The notes beneath the pieces were generated by a model that worked only from the letters and a program-made list of their open reading frames with translations, was not told the origin of the DNA and ran no database searches. Below are positions 1 through 9,335 of a stretch of 64,000 bases of DNA, in pieces. Position 1 is the first letter of the stretch. Every line of letters starts with the position of its first letter. The position numbers and the translations under genes are program-made. Source of the stretch: G963667975 sp963677395 (GTDB taxonomy: Bacteria > Bacteroidota > Bacteroidia > Bacteroidales > G963667975); the NCBI GenBank assembly GCA_963677395.2, contig OY781965.2, forward strand, positions 1,178,001 to 1,242,000. The letters are read 5' to 3'.

Positions 1-3000
1 TGGGAATACGTTGCTTAAGAATGGAACATCTTCAGTATTTGACAGTTGATCTCTTGAGCTCATTCTCGTTTTAAACTGAGCCAAAGTTGAATCAGTATTC
101 GTCCCGTTATAGAAAATAGGACTTTTTTTAGAAGGAATACCAGCATAATAAATATTATTATTTGAGGTAGTTGCTAAATTGGTGTAGCTCGTACTTGTGT
201 ACCAGAATGCTGCTGCACGTGTTCCTGTAGTAATATTGGTTTTATTGATAAAGATGTTGTTTCTTAAATCAATGGAAGCAGGAGAGGTGCTTGCATAAAT
301 GGCAGCGGAAGAGTTTAAGGCAACAGTGCTTGTATAATCTATATAAACAGTATTATAGTAAGCTTTGATAGTTCCACCACCTAAGTCCAAACCTCTTACC
401 GAAGCTGTGGTTGTTGAAGTAGGAGCTTTAATATCAAATACAAGGTTGTTATAGATATTATAGAAACCGGCTGCATCTGTATGGATTGCTAAGATTGATT
501 TTGCGGCAGCAGTTGTTTTTAAGTTGTAAAGTTTGTTTTTGTAAACATTATACGTACAACCTGCCACTGAGCCGATATAAATACCGGTAACATCACCCAC
601 TGTATTTAATGAACTGTCAACCACGTTGTTATAAACGTTCATGTTGTATGCAGAAGTAACACCATATAACCTCATGTTATTTGCATTACCACCTGTACCA
701 CTGTTTCTGAGTTCAGTTAAATAGTTATTGTAGATTTCAGAGGTTCCAACATAACCATCAATATAGTTAATCATATAAGCATCACCATTTGCACCGCTTA
801 CCTGACGAATAGTATTGCCATAAATCAGAGCGTTCTTAGCTTTGCTAATATTTAAACCGCAGGCAGCAGGGTTGGTTGTAGTTGTGCCTGCAACGGTATC
901 AATAAATGTATTGAAAACTTTCAGACTATCCTGATACGAAGTATTGATTGCAATTGCTTGGAAGGTATTTGACATTTGTCCTATGTTTTTAATAGCACTT
1001 GTGCCAACTCCTTCGGTACCAATTTCATTACCTGCATCAAAATAGGTTGCGGAAACACCAGTAAATTGATAGCCTTTTGCAGCATCTTGTACGGTGTTAT
1101 TATAGAATTTATTGTATTTATTGGCACCCGTAGCAGAGGTGGCGGATGATAGTAAATAAACACCGATAGAACTTGAATTACCTTTTGATAAATCAATTAA
1201 TGAGTTCTTAACTGTATTATAAGTACATCCGTTAGAGCCCGATGCATTGGTGAAATAATAACCATAATCTAACCACGATGCGCTTGCAATACCTGCATCC
1301 ACTACATCAATTCCGTTAAATGAGATATAATCTCCACCATTAACCCAAATACCTTTGTCATCTGAAGCTGAGGTTCCTGTTACAGAAATAACCGGGTTAC
1401 TTCCACTTCCTGATTTCTGGAATGTGATAGGATTCGATTGTGTTCCCGTTGCGGTTAAAGAAAGGGCATAATTATTTGGAGAAGTACCCGTAATGGTGTA
1501 ATTATGGGTTTGTCCGGCTACCACATTAAATGTAGTTGGGCCACCAACACCTACAATATTCAGGTCATTAAAAGCATCTGTAAACGAATTATAATTAGTA
1601 CCTGAAGTTGGTAAAGTGTTATTGATAGTGTAAGTTCCACTGAGAGAGCCTTTCAGCAGACGAGCACCTGTTGGTGCGGTAACAGTTGGGATATAGGTTG
1701 CACCACCAACAACAAGGGAGGTTAATTCTGCATCAATAGTGTTTCCTGCTACAGCAGTTGCAGGTACATCATAGGTTAACCAGAAATAATTTGTTCCTGT
1801 GGCCAGCGTGTATGGCATACCAGTACCGGTACTAATTGAGAATGGTCCATTTGGACTAACAACGGTGTCTCCTAATAAAGTTGCTGTTGCAAAATTGCTG
1901 GAAGTTCCGGATGTCCAAAGCTTGGCAGTTATAATGTCGCTTGTTGGATTGGTTGATCCGTTCGTATTAAATGTAAACGAAGATGCTGTAAGAGGAGTTA
2001 ATATACCAGTAGTATTAACTGTAATCCCTAAAATCTGATTTTTGTTAGAATTTAATGCAACGGCAGCGGTAGAGGATGTTGTAGTAGTACTTGATGTATA
2101 AACCATCGGAATCATGTCAATGATACTAACATTGTCAAAATCTACCCAATAGTCTCCAGTAGCATATTTACAATCAAATTTAACGTTAATTAGGCTTCCT
2201 GTAAAGGCACTTAAGTTGTATGTTTTTGTTGTAAATGAAGTTGTTGATGTATGTGTTGTACTATTAATTTGGTCAATTTTTGTATAATTTATGCCATCAG
2301 TAGAAACGAGAATATTTATTGAATCACCAGTGATTAAAGTAGTTGCAGTTCCAGGATATCCAGAGTAATTCACAATACGATAATCAAAGGATAATTCGGT
2401 AGTAGCTGTAATTGTTCCTACGAAGGGTAAAGAAATGTAGCCAGTTGTAGGATATCCATCTAAATTAATTGCTAACCCATTTGAACTGCTTGTTCCATGA
2501 GTTGACAAAACAGCAAAATCTGTAGACCATCCGGTTGGAATGCTTGTACTTGCATCAAATGTTTCCTGGAATGGTAACGAGGCAGATGTTGTTGCATTTT
2601 TCGTTAACCCGCTTAGTGAATACCCGTTTACAGCATTAACTGACCACAGTTTGTAGTAATAAGTAGTAAGTCCTGCTAATCCGGTGTGATTAAACGAAGC
2701 AAGGGTTCCTTTATAAAGCACTGTACCTCCGCCAGGAATAGTTGCACCAACTGCATAAACTGTACCATCAACAGGAGTTCCAAATGTATTGGTAGTATTT
2801 GTAACGAGCATCACCTGATCGTTATTTGCATTTGGAGTCCAAGTTAAATTAATCTGGCTTGAACTTACCGGAGCTGCATTAAATGCCTGAGGAGCATTTG
2901 GAGAAGTCGTTACGTCAACCTTTATGTCATCAATACATAAATACCAAGGGTTAGTAGATGTTGAAACACAGTTAATACCAGCATAATAAGTGCCAGATGT

Positions 3001-6000
3001 ACTTGGTGTAAAGGTTCCTGCAAGCTGTTTATATGAAGTATCAGTAGGGTTTAAAACTGTTGCAACTGTATTTGTCATAGAGGCTACACTTGCGCTGGAT
3101 CCAATTTTCGTTTCAAGCTTGTCCCATCCTGTATAACCATCTGTTCTATACCAAATAGAAATCATATAGTTTTGACCAGCAGTAAGTTGTATTGGTGCTG
3201 TAAAAAACCAATCATTCATAGACCATTTAAAAACCCCGTAATCAGTACCCGTTCGGGGCTTTCTGTTATAGGTTGAATCTGTTATTCTAGTGAATGTATT
3301 TGTTCCAAGATTTGTTGCTGACATACATGAAGGTAATTCATCATAAGTAGTAATTGATTCAAAGCCTTCATTATAAGGAACTGAAGCAGGATTACATAAT
3401 GTGGTAAATGTTTGAGGGCCAACCCAAATGCTTTGTTCGGAAGAACTGCAATATGATCTTACATAGAAATAATATTTTTTATTAGCTTGCAAACTACCTA
3501 GCGCAAATGGATTTGCATTTGCCATTACTATTGTACCTGTTGTACCACCAGGAGTGAATGCTGTATCATGATAAGCTACCTGCCATTGAGTGGCTGTTCC
3601 ATTTTCAGTCCAGCCAAGTGTGGCACCTGAGGGTGTAATATTTGATACTGTTAGTGTTGCAGATGGCTCTATACAGGCTGGTATTAATTCCCAGCTTATA
3701 TCGTCTAAATAAATATATTGAGAAGCTCCCGTATTAGCATGTCTGAATGCTATGAACTTTCCTGTACCAACATACGTATCAAGATTAACAGTGTATAATG
3801 ACAAAGTTGTTGATAAGGCTATTGTTTGTATAGGTGCAAATGTATTCGCATCTGCTGGGTTACTCATGACTCCAACAATGACACTTGAACCAGAGCCATA
3901 GCCCCAGAATTTTACACGTGTTGTGGTAATTGGAGCAGTAGTTTGCTTTGGAGATATAAGGACAACATCTGATGCTTGATCTGTTGAATTATATAAATAA
4001 CAAGAATTAGGACTAGATTTGAAATTTGAAGTAGATGTCGCCACACTTGGGCCACTTGTTAATGTAGTGTTTATGAGAGTTCTCCAGCATTCAGGTAAGT
4101 TTGGAGTTGATGCTACTCCATCAAAATTTTGAGTTACTGGGAATGAAACCGCATTGCATAATGTAACAAATGATTGGCGCAATGACCATTCTCCTTTATC
4201 AGTTGAACTACATGAAGACCTTACAAAATAATAATATTTTGTATTAGTGGTTAAGCTATTTAATGTAAATGGATTAGAGTTTGCAGGCACGATAACTCCT
4301 CCTGATCCGGGAAGAAATACGGATGACGTATCATATGCAATATCCCATGATGTTGCGGTACCCGTTTCTACCCAGCTGAGTGTAGCAGTATTTTCAGTAA
4401 CAGAAGTAGTTGTAAAGGTATTTCCTAGCTCAAGGCAAGTAGGAATATTCTCAACAATAACACTATCTACATACAAGTAATATCCGTCTAACCCTCCTGA
4501 GGGTACGTGAATTGCAATATATACAGTGCCCGTGTATGCAGATAAGTTTATTGGTGTAATTTGAGTCATTGTAGTATTACTTACGGTTGTTAAAGGTTTT
4601 AAAACCGTTGTGAAACTTGATGCACTTGTATCTGTTGTAGATAATACTACCCGGTAATCATTAGGTTCTGCTGAGCTACGTGCTTTAATTGAAAATTTCA
4701 ATCGTTGATTTCCATTAAGGTTTAACGCAGGAAAAATTAAATAGTCATTATTTGCACCACTATTATAATCTGTATATAAACCAGCACTCTTAGATCCACC
4801 TACACCATAGCCTGAGTATGTTTGCCAATAATCGCCATCTCCATTTACATTTTTTTGTATCCAGCAAGTTGGAAGGCTTGGAGTTGTAAGATTTTCAAAA
4901 CTTTCCACCCATGGAAAGGAGGAAATAGGGGCACATACAGTTGCAGCACTAGCTGTTTTGGCAGTAGAGTATAATCCTCCTAAAATGCTCCATGCTCTAT
5001 AATAATAAGTAGTTCCAGAATTTAATCCAGTATGGGTAGTTAAACCTGATGCAGGACCTATATATAATATAGTACCGCCTCCTGAAATTGTATTCCCAAC
5101 AGAATAAGTTCCAGAAGGTGCACCAAAGGTGTTTGTTGTATTATAAGCAACAACAATATCACTGTTTGCTGCATTTGCAGTTACCGATAAGTTGATCTGA
5201 CTTGTGCTTACAGTTGTAGCTGTAAAAGAAGCAGGTAAATCTGGTGCAGTATATGTATTTGCTGTTAATGGATTAGTTGTTAAATATTTTACGTTTACAC
5301 ATGCTTGTGATCTTTGTGAATAAACAAAATAGAAGTACTGAGTAGTTGGTGATAATGATGATTCATTAAATGAGGTGTCTGTCCCAGAATAAACGACAGT
5401 TCCATTTCCTAGAGTTGTTCCGGCAGTATATAAAGTTCCATTAACGGGGGGGGTATCATGAATATTCACTGTAGTTCGAACAACCAAGTAGCTATCACTC
5501 CCATTGGCAGAATTAAACGTCCCTTTTAGTGAAGTCGAATTTATATTGCTGAATAATAGATTTGTTGGTTGAACCGATGGGGTTGTACAAGGAATGCCAA
5601 TTGTCCCATTTATCGTTAGCGTTCCAGGGCAAGGACTATCAGGTGTAGGCCATGTGTCAACTACAATGTAATATGTTACACCTGCAGTGAGGCTGATTGT
5701 AGTCCCAGATGTAGAGTTTGCTCCTATATAAGATAGTATTTTAGTAGAACCAGAGGATGTTTTAGTTCCAATACAAGTTCCTCCACTTGTAGGGCATCCT
5801 TCATATAAGAATATACCAGTCCAAGTTTGACCAGAATAATCAAAAGAGACATTTATATAATCTGATGCAGGAGTCCATGAGTACACAGCTTCATACCCTC
5901 CTTTATAATCTGAGTTACCGCAAGATGTAGAATTAGCTGCATTAATATCATCTGTAGTTCCGCACACCAATGAAATGGCATACGGTAGTGTCGGACTTGC

Positions 6001-6102
6001 CGGAACGATCGTTGCATTTGCACAATCTGTGGCTAAAGCCTTATTCTCTAGAAAGAGAAAACTGACAATGACCGACAATAAAAAAATGTGTATTTTTTTC
6101 AT
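1..6102 (-). CDS. Giant secreted multidomain adhesin, N-terminal part (partial)
   Basis: The frame is open from an ATG at 6102 to the window edge, giving at least 2034 residues with no stop. It starts with a lysine-rich, hydrophobic signal peptide (about residues 1-22). A pre-peptidase-like beta domain follows (about 22-165). Fibronectin type III-like domains (about 170-385, 555-635, 806-890, 1060-1160) then alternate with jelly-roll domains of the cleaved-adhesin/MAM type (about 385-555, 644-800, 900-1055, 1170-1330). Near residues 1340-1475 is a segment resembling the N-terminal domain of BNR-repeat neuraminidases. From about 1500 onward, short Asn-rich repeats (NNIY, YNNTV) look like a right-handed beta-helix. 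A T9SS sorting domain is expected beyond the edge but is not seen. The domain mix suggests surface adhesion or glycan binding; no catalytic residues were identified. Confidence 0.85.
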   Translation of the reverse strand, partial: MKKIHIFLLSVIVSFLFLENKALATDCANATIVPASPTLPYAISLVCGTTDDINAANSTSCGNSDYKGGYEAVYSWTPASDYINVSFDYSGQTWTGIFLYEGCPTSGGTCIGTKTSSGSTKILSYIGANSTSGTTISLTAGVTYYIVVDTWPTPDSPCPGTLTINGTIGIPCTTPSVQPTNLLFSNINSTSLKGTFNSANGSDSYLVVRTTVNIHDTPPVNGTLYTAGTTLGNGTVVYSGTDTSFNESSLSPTTQYFYFVYSQRSQACVNVKYLTTNPLTANTYTAPDLPASFTATTVSTSQINLSVTANAANSDIVVAYNTTNTFGAPSGTYSVGNTISGGGTILYIGPASGLTTHTGLNSGTTYYYRAWSILGGLYSTAKTASAATVCAPISSFPWVESFENLTTPSLPTCWIQKNVNGDGDYWQTYSGYGVGGSKSAGLYTDYNSGANNDYLIFPALNLNGNQRLKFSIKARSSAEPNDYRVVLSTTDTSASSFTTVLKPLTTVSNTTMTQITPINLSAYTGTVYIAIHVPSGGLDGYYLYVDSVIVENIPTCLELGNTFTTTSVTENTATLSWVETGTATSWDIAYDTSSVFLPGSGGVIVPANSNPFTLNSLTTNTKYYYFVRSSCSSTDKGEWSLRQSFVTLCNAVSFPVTQNFDGVASTPNLPECWRTLINTTLTSGPSVATSTSNFKSSPNSCYLYNSTDQASDVVLISPKQTTAPITTTRVKFWGYGSGSSVIVGVMSNPADANTFAPIQTIALSTTLSLYTVNLDTYVGTGKFIAFRHANTGASQYIYLDDISWELIPACIEPSATLTVSNITPSGATLGWTENGTATQWQVAYHDTAFTPGGTTGTIVMANANPFALGSLQANKKYYFYVRSYCSSSEQSIWVGPQTFTTLCNPASVPYNEGFESITTYDELPSCMSATNLGTNTFTRITDSTYNRKPRTGTDYGVFKWSMNDWFFTAPIQLTAGQNYMISIWYRTDGYTGWDKLETKIGSSASVASMTNTVATVLNPTDTSYKQLAGTFTPSTSGTYYAGINCVSTSTNPWYLCIDDIKVDVTTSPNAPQAFNAAPVSSSQINLTWTPNANNDQVMLVTNTTNTFGTPVDGTVYAVGATIPGGGTVLYKGTLASFNHTGLAGLTTYYYKLWSVNAVNGYSLSGLTKNATTSASLPFQETFDASTSIPTGWSTDFAVLSTHGTSSSNGLAINLDGYPTTGYISLPFVGTITATTELSFDYRIVNYSGYPGTATTLITGDSINILVSTDGINYTKIDQINSTTHTSTTSFTTKTYNLSAFTGSLINVKFDCKYATGDYWVDFDNVSIIDMIPMVYTSSTTTTSSTAAVALNSNKNQILGITVNTTGILTPLTASSFTFNTNGSTNPTSDIITAKLWTSGTSSNFATATLLGDTVVSPNGPFSISTGTGMPYTLATGTNYFWLTYDVPATAVAGNTIDAELTSLVVGGATYIPTVTAPTGARLLKGSLSGTYTINNTLPTSGTNYNSFTDAFNDLNIVGVGGPTTFNVVAGQTHNYTITGTSPNNYALSLTATGTQSNPITFQKSGSGSNPVISVTGTSASDDKGIWVNGGDYISFNGIDVVDAGIASASWLDYGYYFTNASGSNGCTYNTVKNSLIDLSKGNSSSIGVYLLSSATSATGANKYNKFYNNTVQDAAKGYQFTGVSATYFDAGNEIGTEGVGTSAIKNIGQMSNTFQAIAINTSYQDSLKVFNTFIDTVAGTTTTNPAACGLNISKAKNALIYGNTIRQVSGANGDAYMINYIDGYVGTSEIYNNYLTELRNSGTGGNANNMRLYGVTSAYNMNVYNNVVDSSLNTVGDVTGIYIGSVAGCTYNVYKNKLYNLKTTAAAKSILAIHTDAAGFYNIYNNLVFDIKAPTSTTTASVRGLDLGGGTIKAYYNTVYIDYTSTVALNSSAAIYASTSPASIDLRNNIFINKTNITTGTRAAAFWYTSTSYTNLATTSNNNIYYAGIPSKKSPIFYNGTNTDSTLAQFKTRMSSRDQLSNTEDVPFLSNVFP

Positions 6103-6270
6103 TTTTTCATTAATTTAGTTAATAAAATTTTTGTTTATTTTTTTCTTAGCCTTAAATCATTTTAGGGTGGCTTTACTTTTGCTTTCATAGGTCTTTGTTT
6201 TTAATTCATGAAAAATTGATATGTGAACTAATTTGTTTGTTATCAATATATTATGATCTACATTTTTTTA

Positions 6271-6310
6271 TCATCAATATTTTCAATATTCATCATCAGT
6301 ATTTTCAATA
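6271..6310. repeat. Pair of 18-bp direct repeats upstream of the adhesin gene
   Basis: TCATCAATATTTTCAATA (6271-6288) recurs as TCATCAGTATTTTCAATA (6293-6310), with one mismatch and a 22-bp offset. The pair lies 170-210 bp upstream of the adhesin start. A spacing near two helical turns would suit a regulator binding one face of the DNA; this is inference. Confidence 0.6.
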
Positions 6311-6940
6311 ATTGATAATTCAGCTTGTCATTCATTGCATCATAATTCTGATAGTGCGCATACATTGTTATTTAGCATGTTAAAAGCATACAAGTTTGAT
6401 TGCAAAACTTAACCAGATGTTAAATGTTAAATTTGCCTCAAGTGCTTGATAATGAATTTGTAATTGTTCTATTGCCCTTAATATGTTAAATGCATCATAA
6501 TTGCGGAGTAAAGATATGGTAAAATCTATTTAGAAACGATGTATCATGTTAAAAAAAGTTAAAACATTGAGGCTGTGTCAGGCTTTTTTGTTAATGATAT
6601 ATTTATCAGAATTAGATATTCTCTGATTCACGTTTATTTTATAAATTCCAAAGCGTACTATTAATAGATAAAAACAAATAAAATATAAATAAAAGACAGA
6701 AATAAAATATTATAAATAATTTTAACATATTATCGCCTGTTAAATTTGAGTTAATCGATTTAGCTGACAGCAACAGATACAAAAAAATAGAGTTTATTTG
6801 CTCACTGAAAACGGGAAAACAAATGATCATTCTTACAATCATCCTATTAACGAAACTGTTCGGGTTAAAACTGTTCAGTAAGGCTTATCTGGTAAAATTT
6901 TAGGGGTTATTTTTTTATCTGGATTGCAAGCAGAAAAAAT

Positions 6941-6972
6941 GTCAGTTGTCTATATGATAACTGACTTTTTCT
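6941..6972. terminator. Bidirectional hairpin terminator
   Basis: GTCAGTT (6941-6947) pairs with AACTGAC (6959-6965). An A-tract precedes the left arm and a T-tract follows the right arm. No annotated gene ends here, so it may end an unrecognised short transcript or insulate osmC. Confidence 0.5.
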
Positions 6973-7083
6973 TTTATTATTGATATATAATGAATTACGT
7001 ATAGTGTGCTTTGTTTTTTGCCCTGTGTATGATCTTTGGTCTGATATTTGTATTTATATATGTAGATAATTAAATATATTGTT

Positions 7084-7476
7084 ATGGAAATTAAATTTGA
7101 AGGCGGCAAAAAAGTAAATGCTGTTATAAATGGGAGAGTTTTAAAAACAGATCAACCCTTAAATGCCGGAGGAGAAGGAAGTGCTCCTACTCCTTTTGAG
7201 CTTTTTTTGGCCTCAATAGGCACATGTGCAGGGATTTATGTAAAAGGATTCTGCGATCAGCGGGGGATTAATACGGATGAGATTCACATTCAGCAACAAA
7301 TGGAGTGGGATCCTGTACGCCAGGTTATGGGTAAAATCCATATTGAAATTTCTGTTCCGGCTGATTTTCCTGAAAAGTATGAACCCGCGATGGTGAATGC
7401 AGCAAATCTGTGTACCGTAAAGCGACATTTGAAAGAAGATCTGGATATTAAAGTTTTTGCAACTCGCAGAGCTTAA
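7084..7476 (+). CDS. OsmC/Ohr family protein
   Basis: This is a 130-residue protein of the OsmC-like fold, a family of thiol-dependent peroxidases acting on organic hydroperoxides, with some members of unknown substrate. The family's two cysteine positions are visible: C48 in GTCAG on the central helix and C110 in ANLCTV. A further cysteine (C57) sits nearby. The length is typical of the short YhfA-like OsmC subgroup rather than of Ohr itself, so the exact substrate is unclear. It is cytoplasmic, with no signal peptide. It is monocistronic and ends at a perfect hairpin shared with the convergent rluA-type gene. Confidence 0.85.
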   Translation: MEIKFEGGKKVNAVINGRVLKTDQPLNAGGEGSAPTPFELFLASIGTCAGIYVKGFCDQRGINTDEIHIQQQMEWDPVRQVMGKIHIEISVPADFPEKYEPAMVNAANLCTVKRHLKEDLDIKVFATRRA

Positions 7477-7500
7477 GTTTGTTTTGTAGATAAAAAGGAT

Positions 7501-7546
7501 CTGTCGGAAAAATCATAACCTTAATATATTTTTCCGACAGCCTCTT
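7501..7546. terminator. Perfect 13-bp hairpin between convergent genes
   Basis: CTGTCGGAAAAAT (7501-7513) pairs exactly with ATTTTTCCGACAG (7528-7540) across a 14-nt loop. It separates the convergent osmC and pseudouridine synthase genes and can serve both strands. Confidence 0.8.
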
Positions 7547-7557
7547 TTCCATTTTTG

Positions 7558-8280
7558 TTATTGATTTTCCTTTTCAAAAAATAGCCAAAGATCATCTTTT
7601 GGTACGGGAGCTATTATTTCCAATAGGTCATCTTTTATAGGGTGTTTGAATTTTAATTTTCGTGCATGAAGTGAAATAGACCCATCCGGATTACTTCGTT
7701 CTGCACCATATTTTAAATCACCTTTTATTATACAGCCAATTTCTGCAAGTTGGACTCTGATTTGATGATGACGACCGGTATGTAATTCAACTTCAATTAA
7801 ATTATATTTATCAGATGAAGAAAGATATCTGTAACTGAGTTCTGCTTTCAGAGCGTCTTTCTCGGGTTTTTGAAATGCGAATGATTTATTCAGCTTTTCA
7901 TTTTTTCGCAAATAATGGATAAGAGTATCTTCTTCTTTAGGAGGCCTGTTTTTACTGATAGCCCAATAGGTTTTATAGAACTCACGGTCGTGAATCATTT
8001 TGTTTACTCGCGAAAGGGCTTTGCTGGTTTTGGCGAATACAATCACCCCACTCACAGGTCTGTCGAGTCGATGAGGAATTCCCAGAAAAACGTCACCCGG
8101 CTTGCCATATCTCTTTTTTAAATACGCTTTTACGAGATCACATAAAGGAGTATCTCCGGTTTTATCACCCTGAACTATTTGAGAAGCTTTTTTATTGAGG
8201 ATAATCAGGTGGTTATCCTCAAATAAAATTTGAGATGTAATTTGCTGAAATTCAGATTCTGATATTAGAGGATTTGCCAT
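7558..8280 (-). CDS. RluA family pseudouridine synthase
   Basis: This 240-residue enzyme should isomerise uridine to pseudouridine in rRNA or tRNA. The RluA signature is clear: HRLDRPVSG (residues 70-78) carries the catalytic aspartate D73. A later stretch, ELHTGRHHQIRVQLA, matches the conserved C-terminal motif of the family. There is no N-terminal S4 RNA-binding domain, so it belongs to the short subgroup (RluA/TruC-like) and its target base cannot be named. It lies 20 bp downstream of panB on the same strand and is probably co-transcribed with it. Confidence 0.88.
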   Translation of the reverse strand: MANPLISESEFQQITSQILFEDNHLIILNKKASQIVQGDKTGDTPLCDLVKAYLKKRYGKPGDVFLGIPHRLDRPVSGVIVFAKTSKALSRVNKMIHDREFYKTYWAISKNRPPKEEDTLIHYLRKNEKLNKSFAFQKPEKDALKAELSYRYLSSSDKYNLIEVELHTGRHHQIRVQLAEIGCIIKGDLKYGAERSNPDGSISLHARKLKFKHPIKDDLLEIIAPVPKDDLWLFFEKENQ

Positions 8281-8300
8281 GAGACAGTTCTGGTATTATT

Positions 8301-9119
8301 TTAGTATTGCTCGTTTTCATTTGGGAAGTCTTTTGATTTAACATCCCCTATATATTCTTTAACTGCTAAACTTATTTCATGAGACAGATTATGATAACGT
8401 CTTAAAAAGCGAGGTGAAAATTGAGTAGTGATACCCAGCATATCATGCAAAACGAGTACCTGTCCGTCAACATTTCCACCTGCACCAATTCCAATTATTG
8501 GAATTTTAAGCTCACTTGTTACCTGAGCTGCCAATTTGGCAGGAATTTTTTCCAGAACGATAGCAAAGCAACCTGTTTTTTCCAAAATGTGAGCATCTTC
8601 AATTAGTCGTTGAGCTTCATCATCTTCTGTAGCGCGAACAGTGTATGTTCCAAATTTATTAATTGATTGAGGTGTAAGACCGAGATGACCCATTACCGGA
8701 ATTCCGGCTGAAAGAATTCGGTCAATTGATTCTGTTATTTCTCTACCACCTTCTAGTTTTACAGCATCAGCTCCGGTTTCTTTCATGATGCGGATAGCAG
8801 AGTTTAATGCTTCTTTGGAGTTTCCCTGATAAGTGCCAAATGGCAGGTCAACAATAACCAATGCTCTGCTTACAGCTCTTACAACGGAAGCTCCATGATA
8901 AATCATTTCATTTAAAGTAATAGGAATCGTAGTTCTGTGACCTGCCATAACGTTTGATGCGGAATCACCAACCAAAATTGCGTCAATGTCTACTCTGTCG
9001 AGAATTCGAGCCATCGAAAAATCATACGCTGTAAGCATAGCAATTTTTTCACCTTTTTGCTTCATTTCCTGAAGAACATGGGTGGTAACTTTCGATATTT
9101 TTGTGGGTAATGCTGCCAT
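8301..9119 (-). CDS. panB: 3-methyl-2-oxobutanoate hydroxymethyltransferase
   Basis: This enzyme transfers a hydroxymethyl group from methylene-tetrahydrofolate to alpha-ketoisovalerate, giving ketopantoate on the pantothenate/CoA pathway. Conserved TIM-barrel stretches are visible, including MLTAYDFSMARILD, the metal-binding VGDSASNVMAGH and KLEGG. I chose the ATG at 9119 (272 residues, the usual family length). A TTG 27 bp upstream (9146) is also in frame, but it overlaps a good -7 element (TAGTTTTG, minus strand 9151-9144), so transcription would start downstream of it. The pseudouridine synthase gene follows in the same direction. Confidence 0.93.
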   Translation of the reverse strand: MAALPTKISKVTTHVLQEMKQKGEKIAMLTAYDFSMARILDRVDIDAILVGDSASNVMAGHRTTIPITLNEMIYHGASVVRAVSRALVIVDLPFGTYQGNSKEALNSAIRIMKETGADAVKLEGGREITESIDRILSAGIPVMGHLGLTPQSINKFGTYTVRATEDDEAQRLIEDAHILEKTGCFAIVLEKIPAKLAAQVTSELKIPIIGIGAGGNVDGQVLVLHDMLGITTQFSPRFLRRYHNLSHEISLAVKEYIGDVKSKDFPNENEQY

Positions 9120-9143
9120 TTTTGAATGTTTAAAATGAATCGG

Positions 9144-9151
9144 CAAAACTA
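9144..9151 (-). promoter_or_regulatory. Putative -7 element of panB
   Basis: Reading the minus strand, TAGTTTTG fits the Bacteroidota -7 consensus TAnnTTTG and lies 24 bp before the ATG at 9119. No clear -33 TTTG was seen. Confidence 0.35.
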
Positions 9152-9335
9152 CGAAGGTTTTGTTATAGTGGTGTTAATGGTGAAAAATTATTCATCTGCT
9201 TCATTTTCAATTACACGCTTTTTTTAATTTTGCCGTTTAATCAAACACATATCTGTTTATTTCAATTCATATCCGATTGATCTGTTTTTTGTTATCGAAT
9301 TGAAATGCGGGTTATAATAATACCATGATTGCTTT

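Larger units (their letters stand above)
6103..7083. other. Long AT-rich intergenic region
   Basis: This is about 980 bp between the divergent adhesin and osmC genes. It contains two near-identical 18-bp direct repeats (6271-6310) and a bidirectional hairpin terminator (6941-6972). I see no convincing gene. A 67-codon hydrophobic ORF on the minus strand (6639-6842) looks like chance. Confidence 0.6.

Noticed and set aside
6639..6842. 67-codon hydrophobic ORF on the minus strand in the adhesin-osmC gap
   Set aside because: AT-rich chance hydrophobic codons; no recognisable domain, promoter or conserved start.
9120..9146. TTG start extending panB by nine residues
   Set aside because: The ATG at 9119 gives the usual family length and a -7 element overlaps the TTG.
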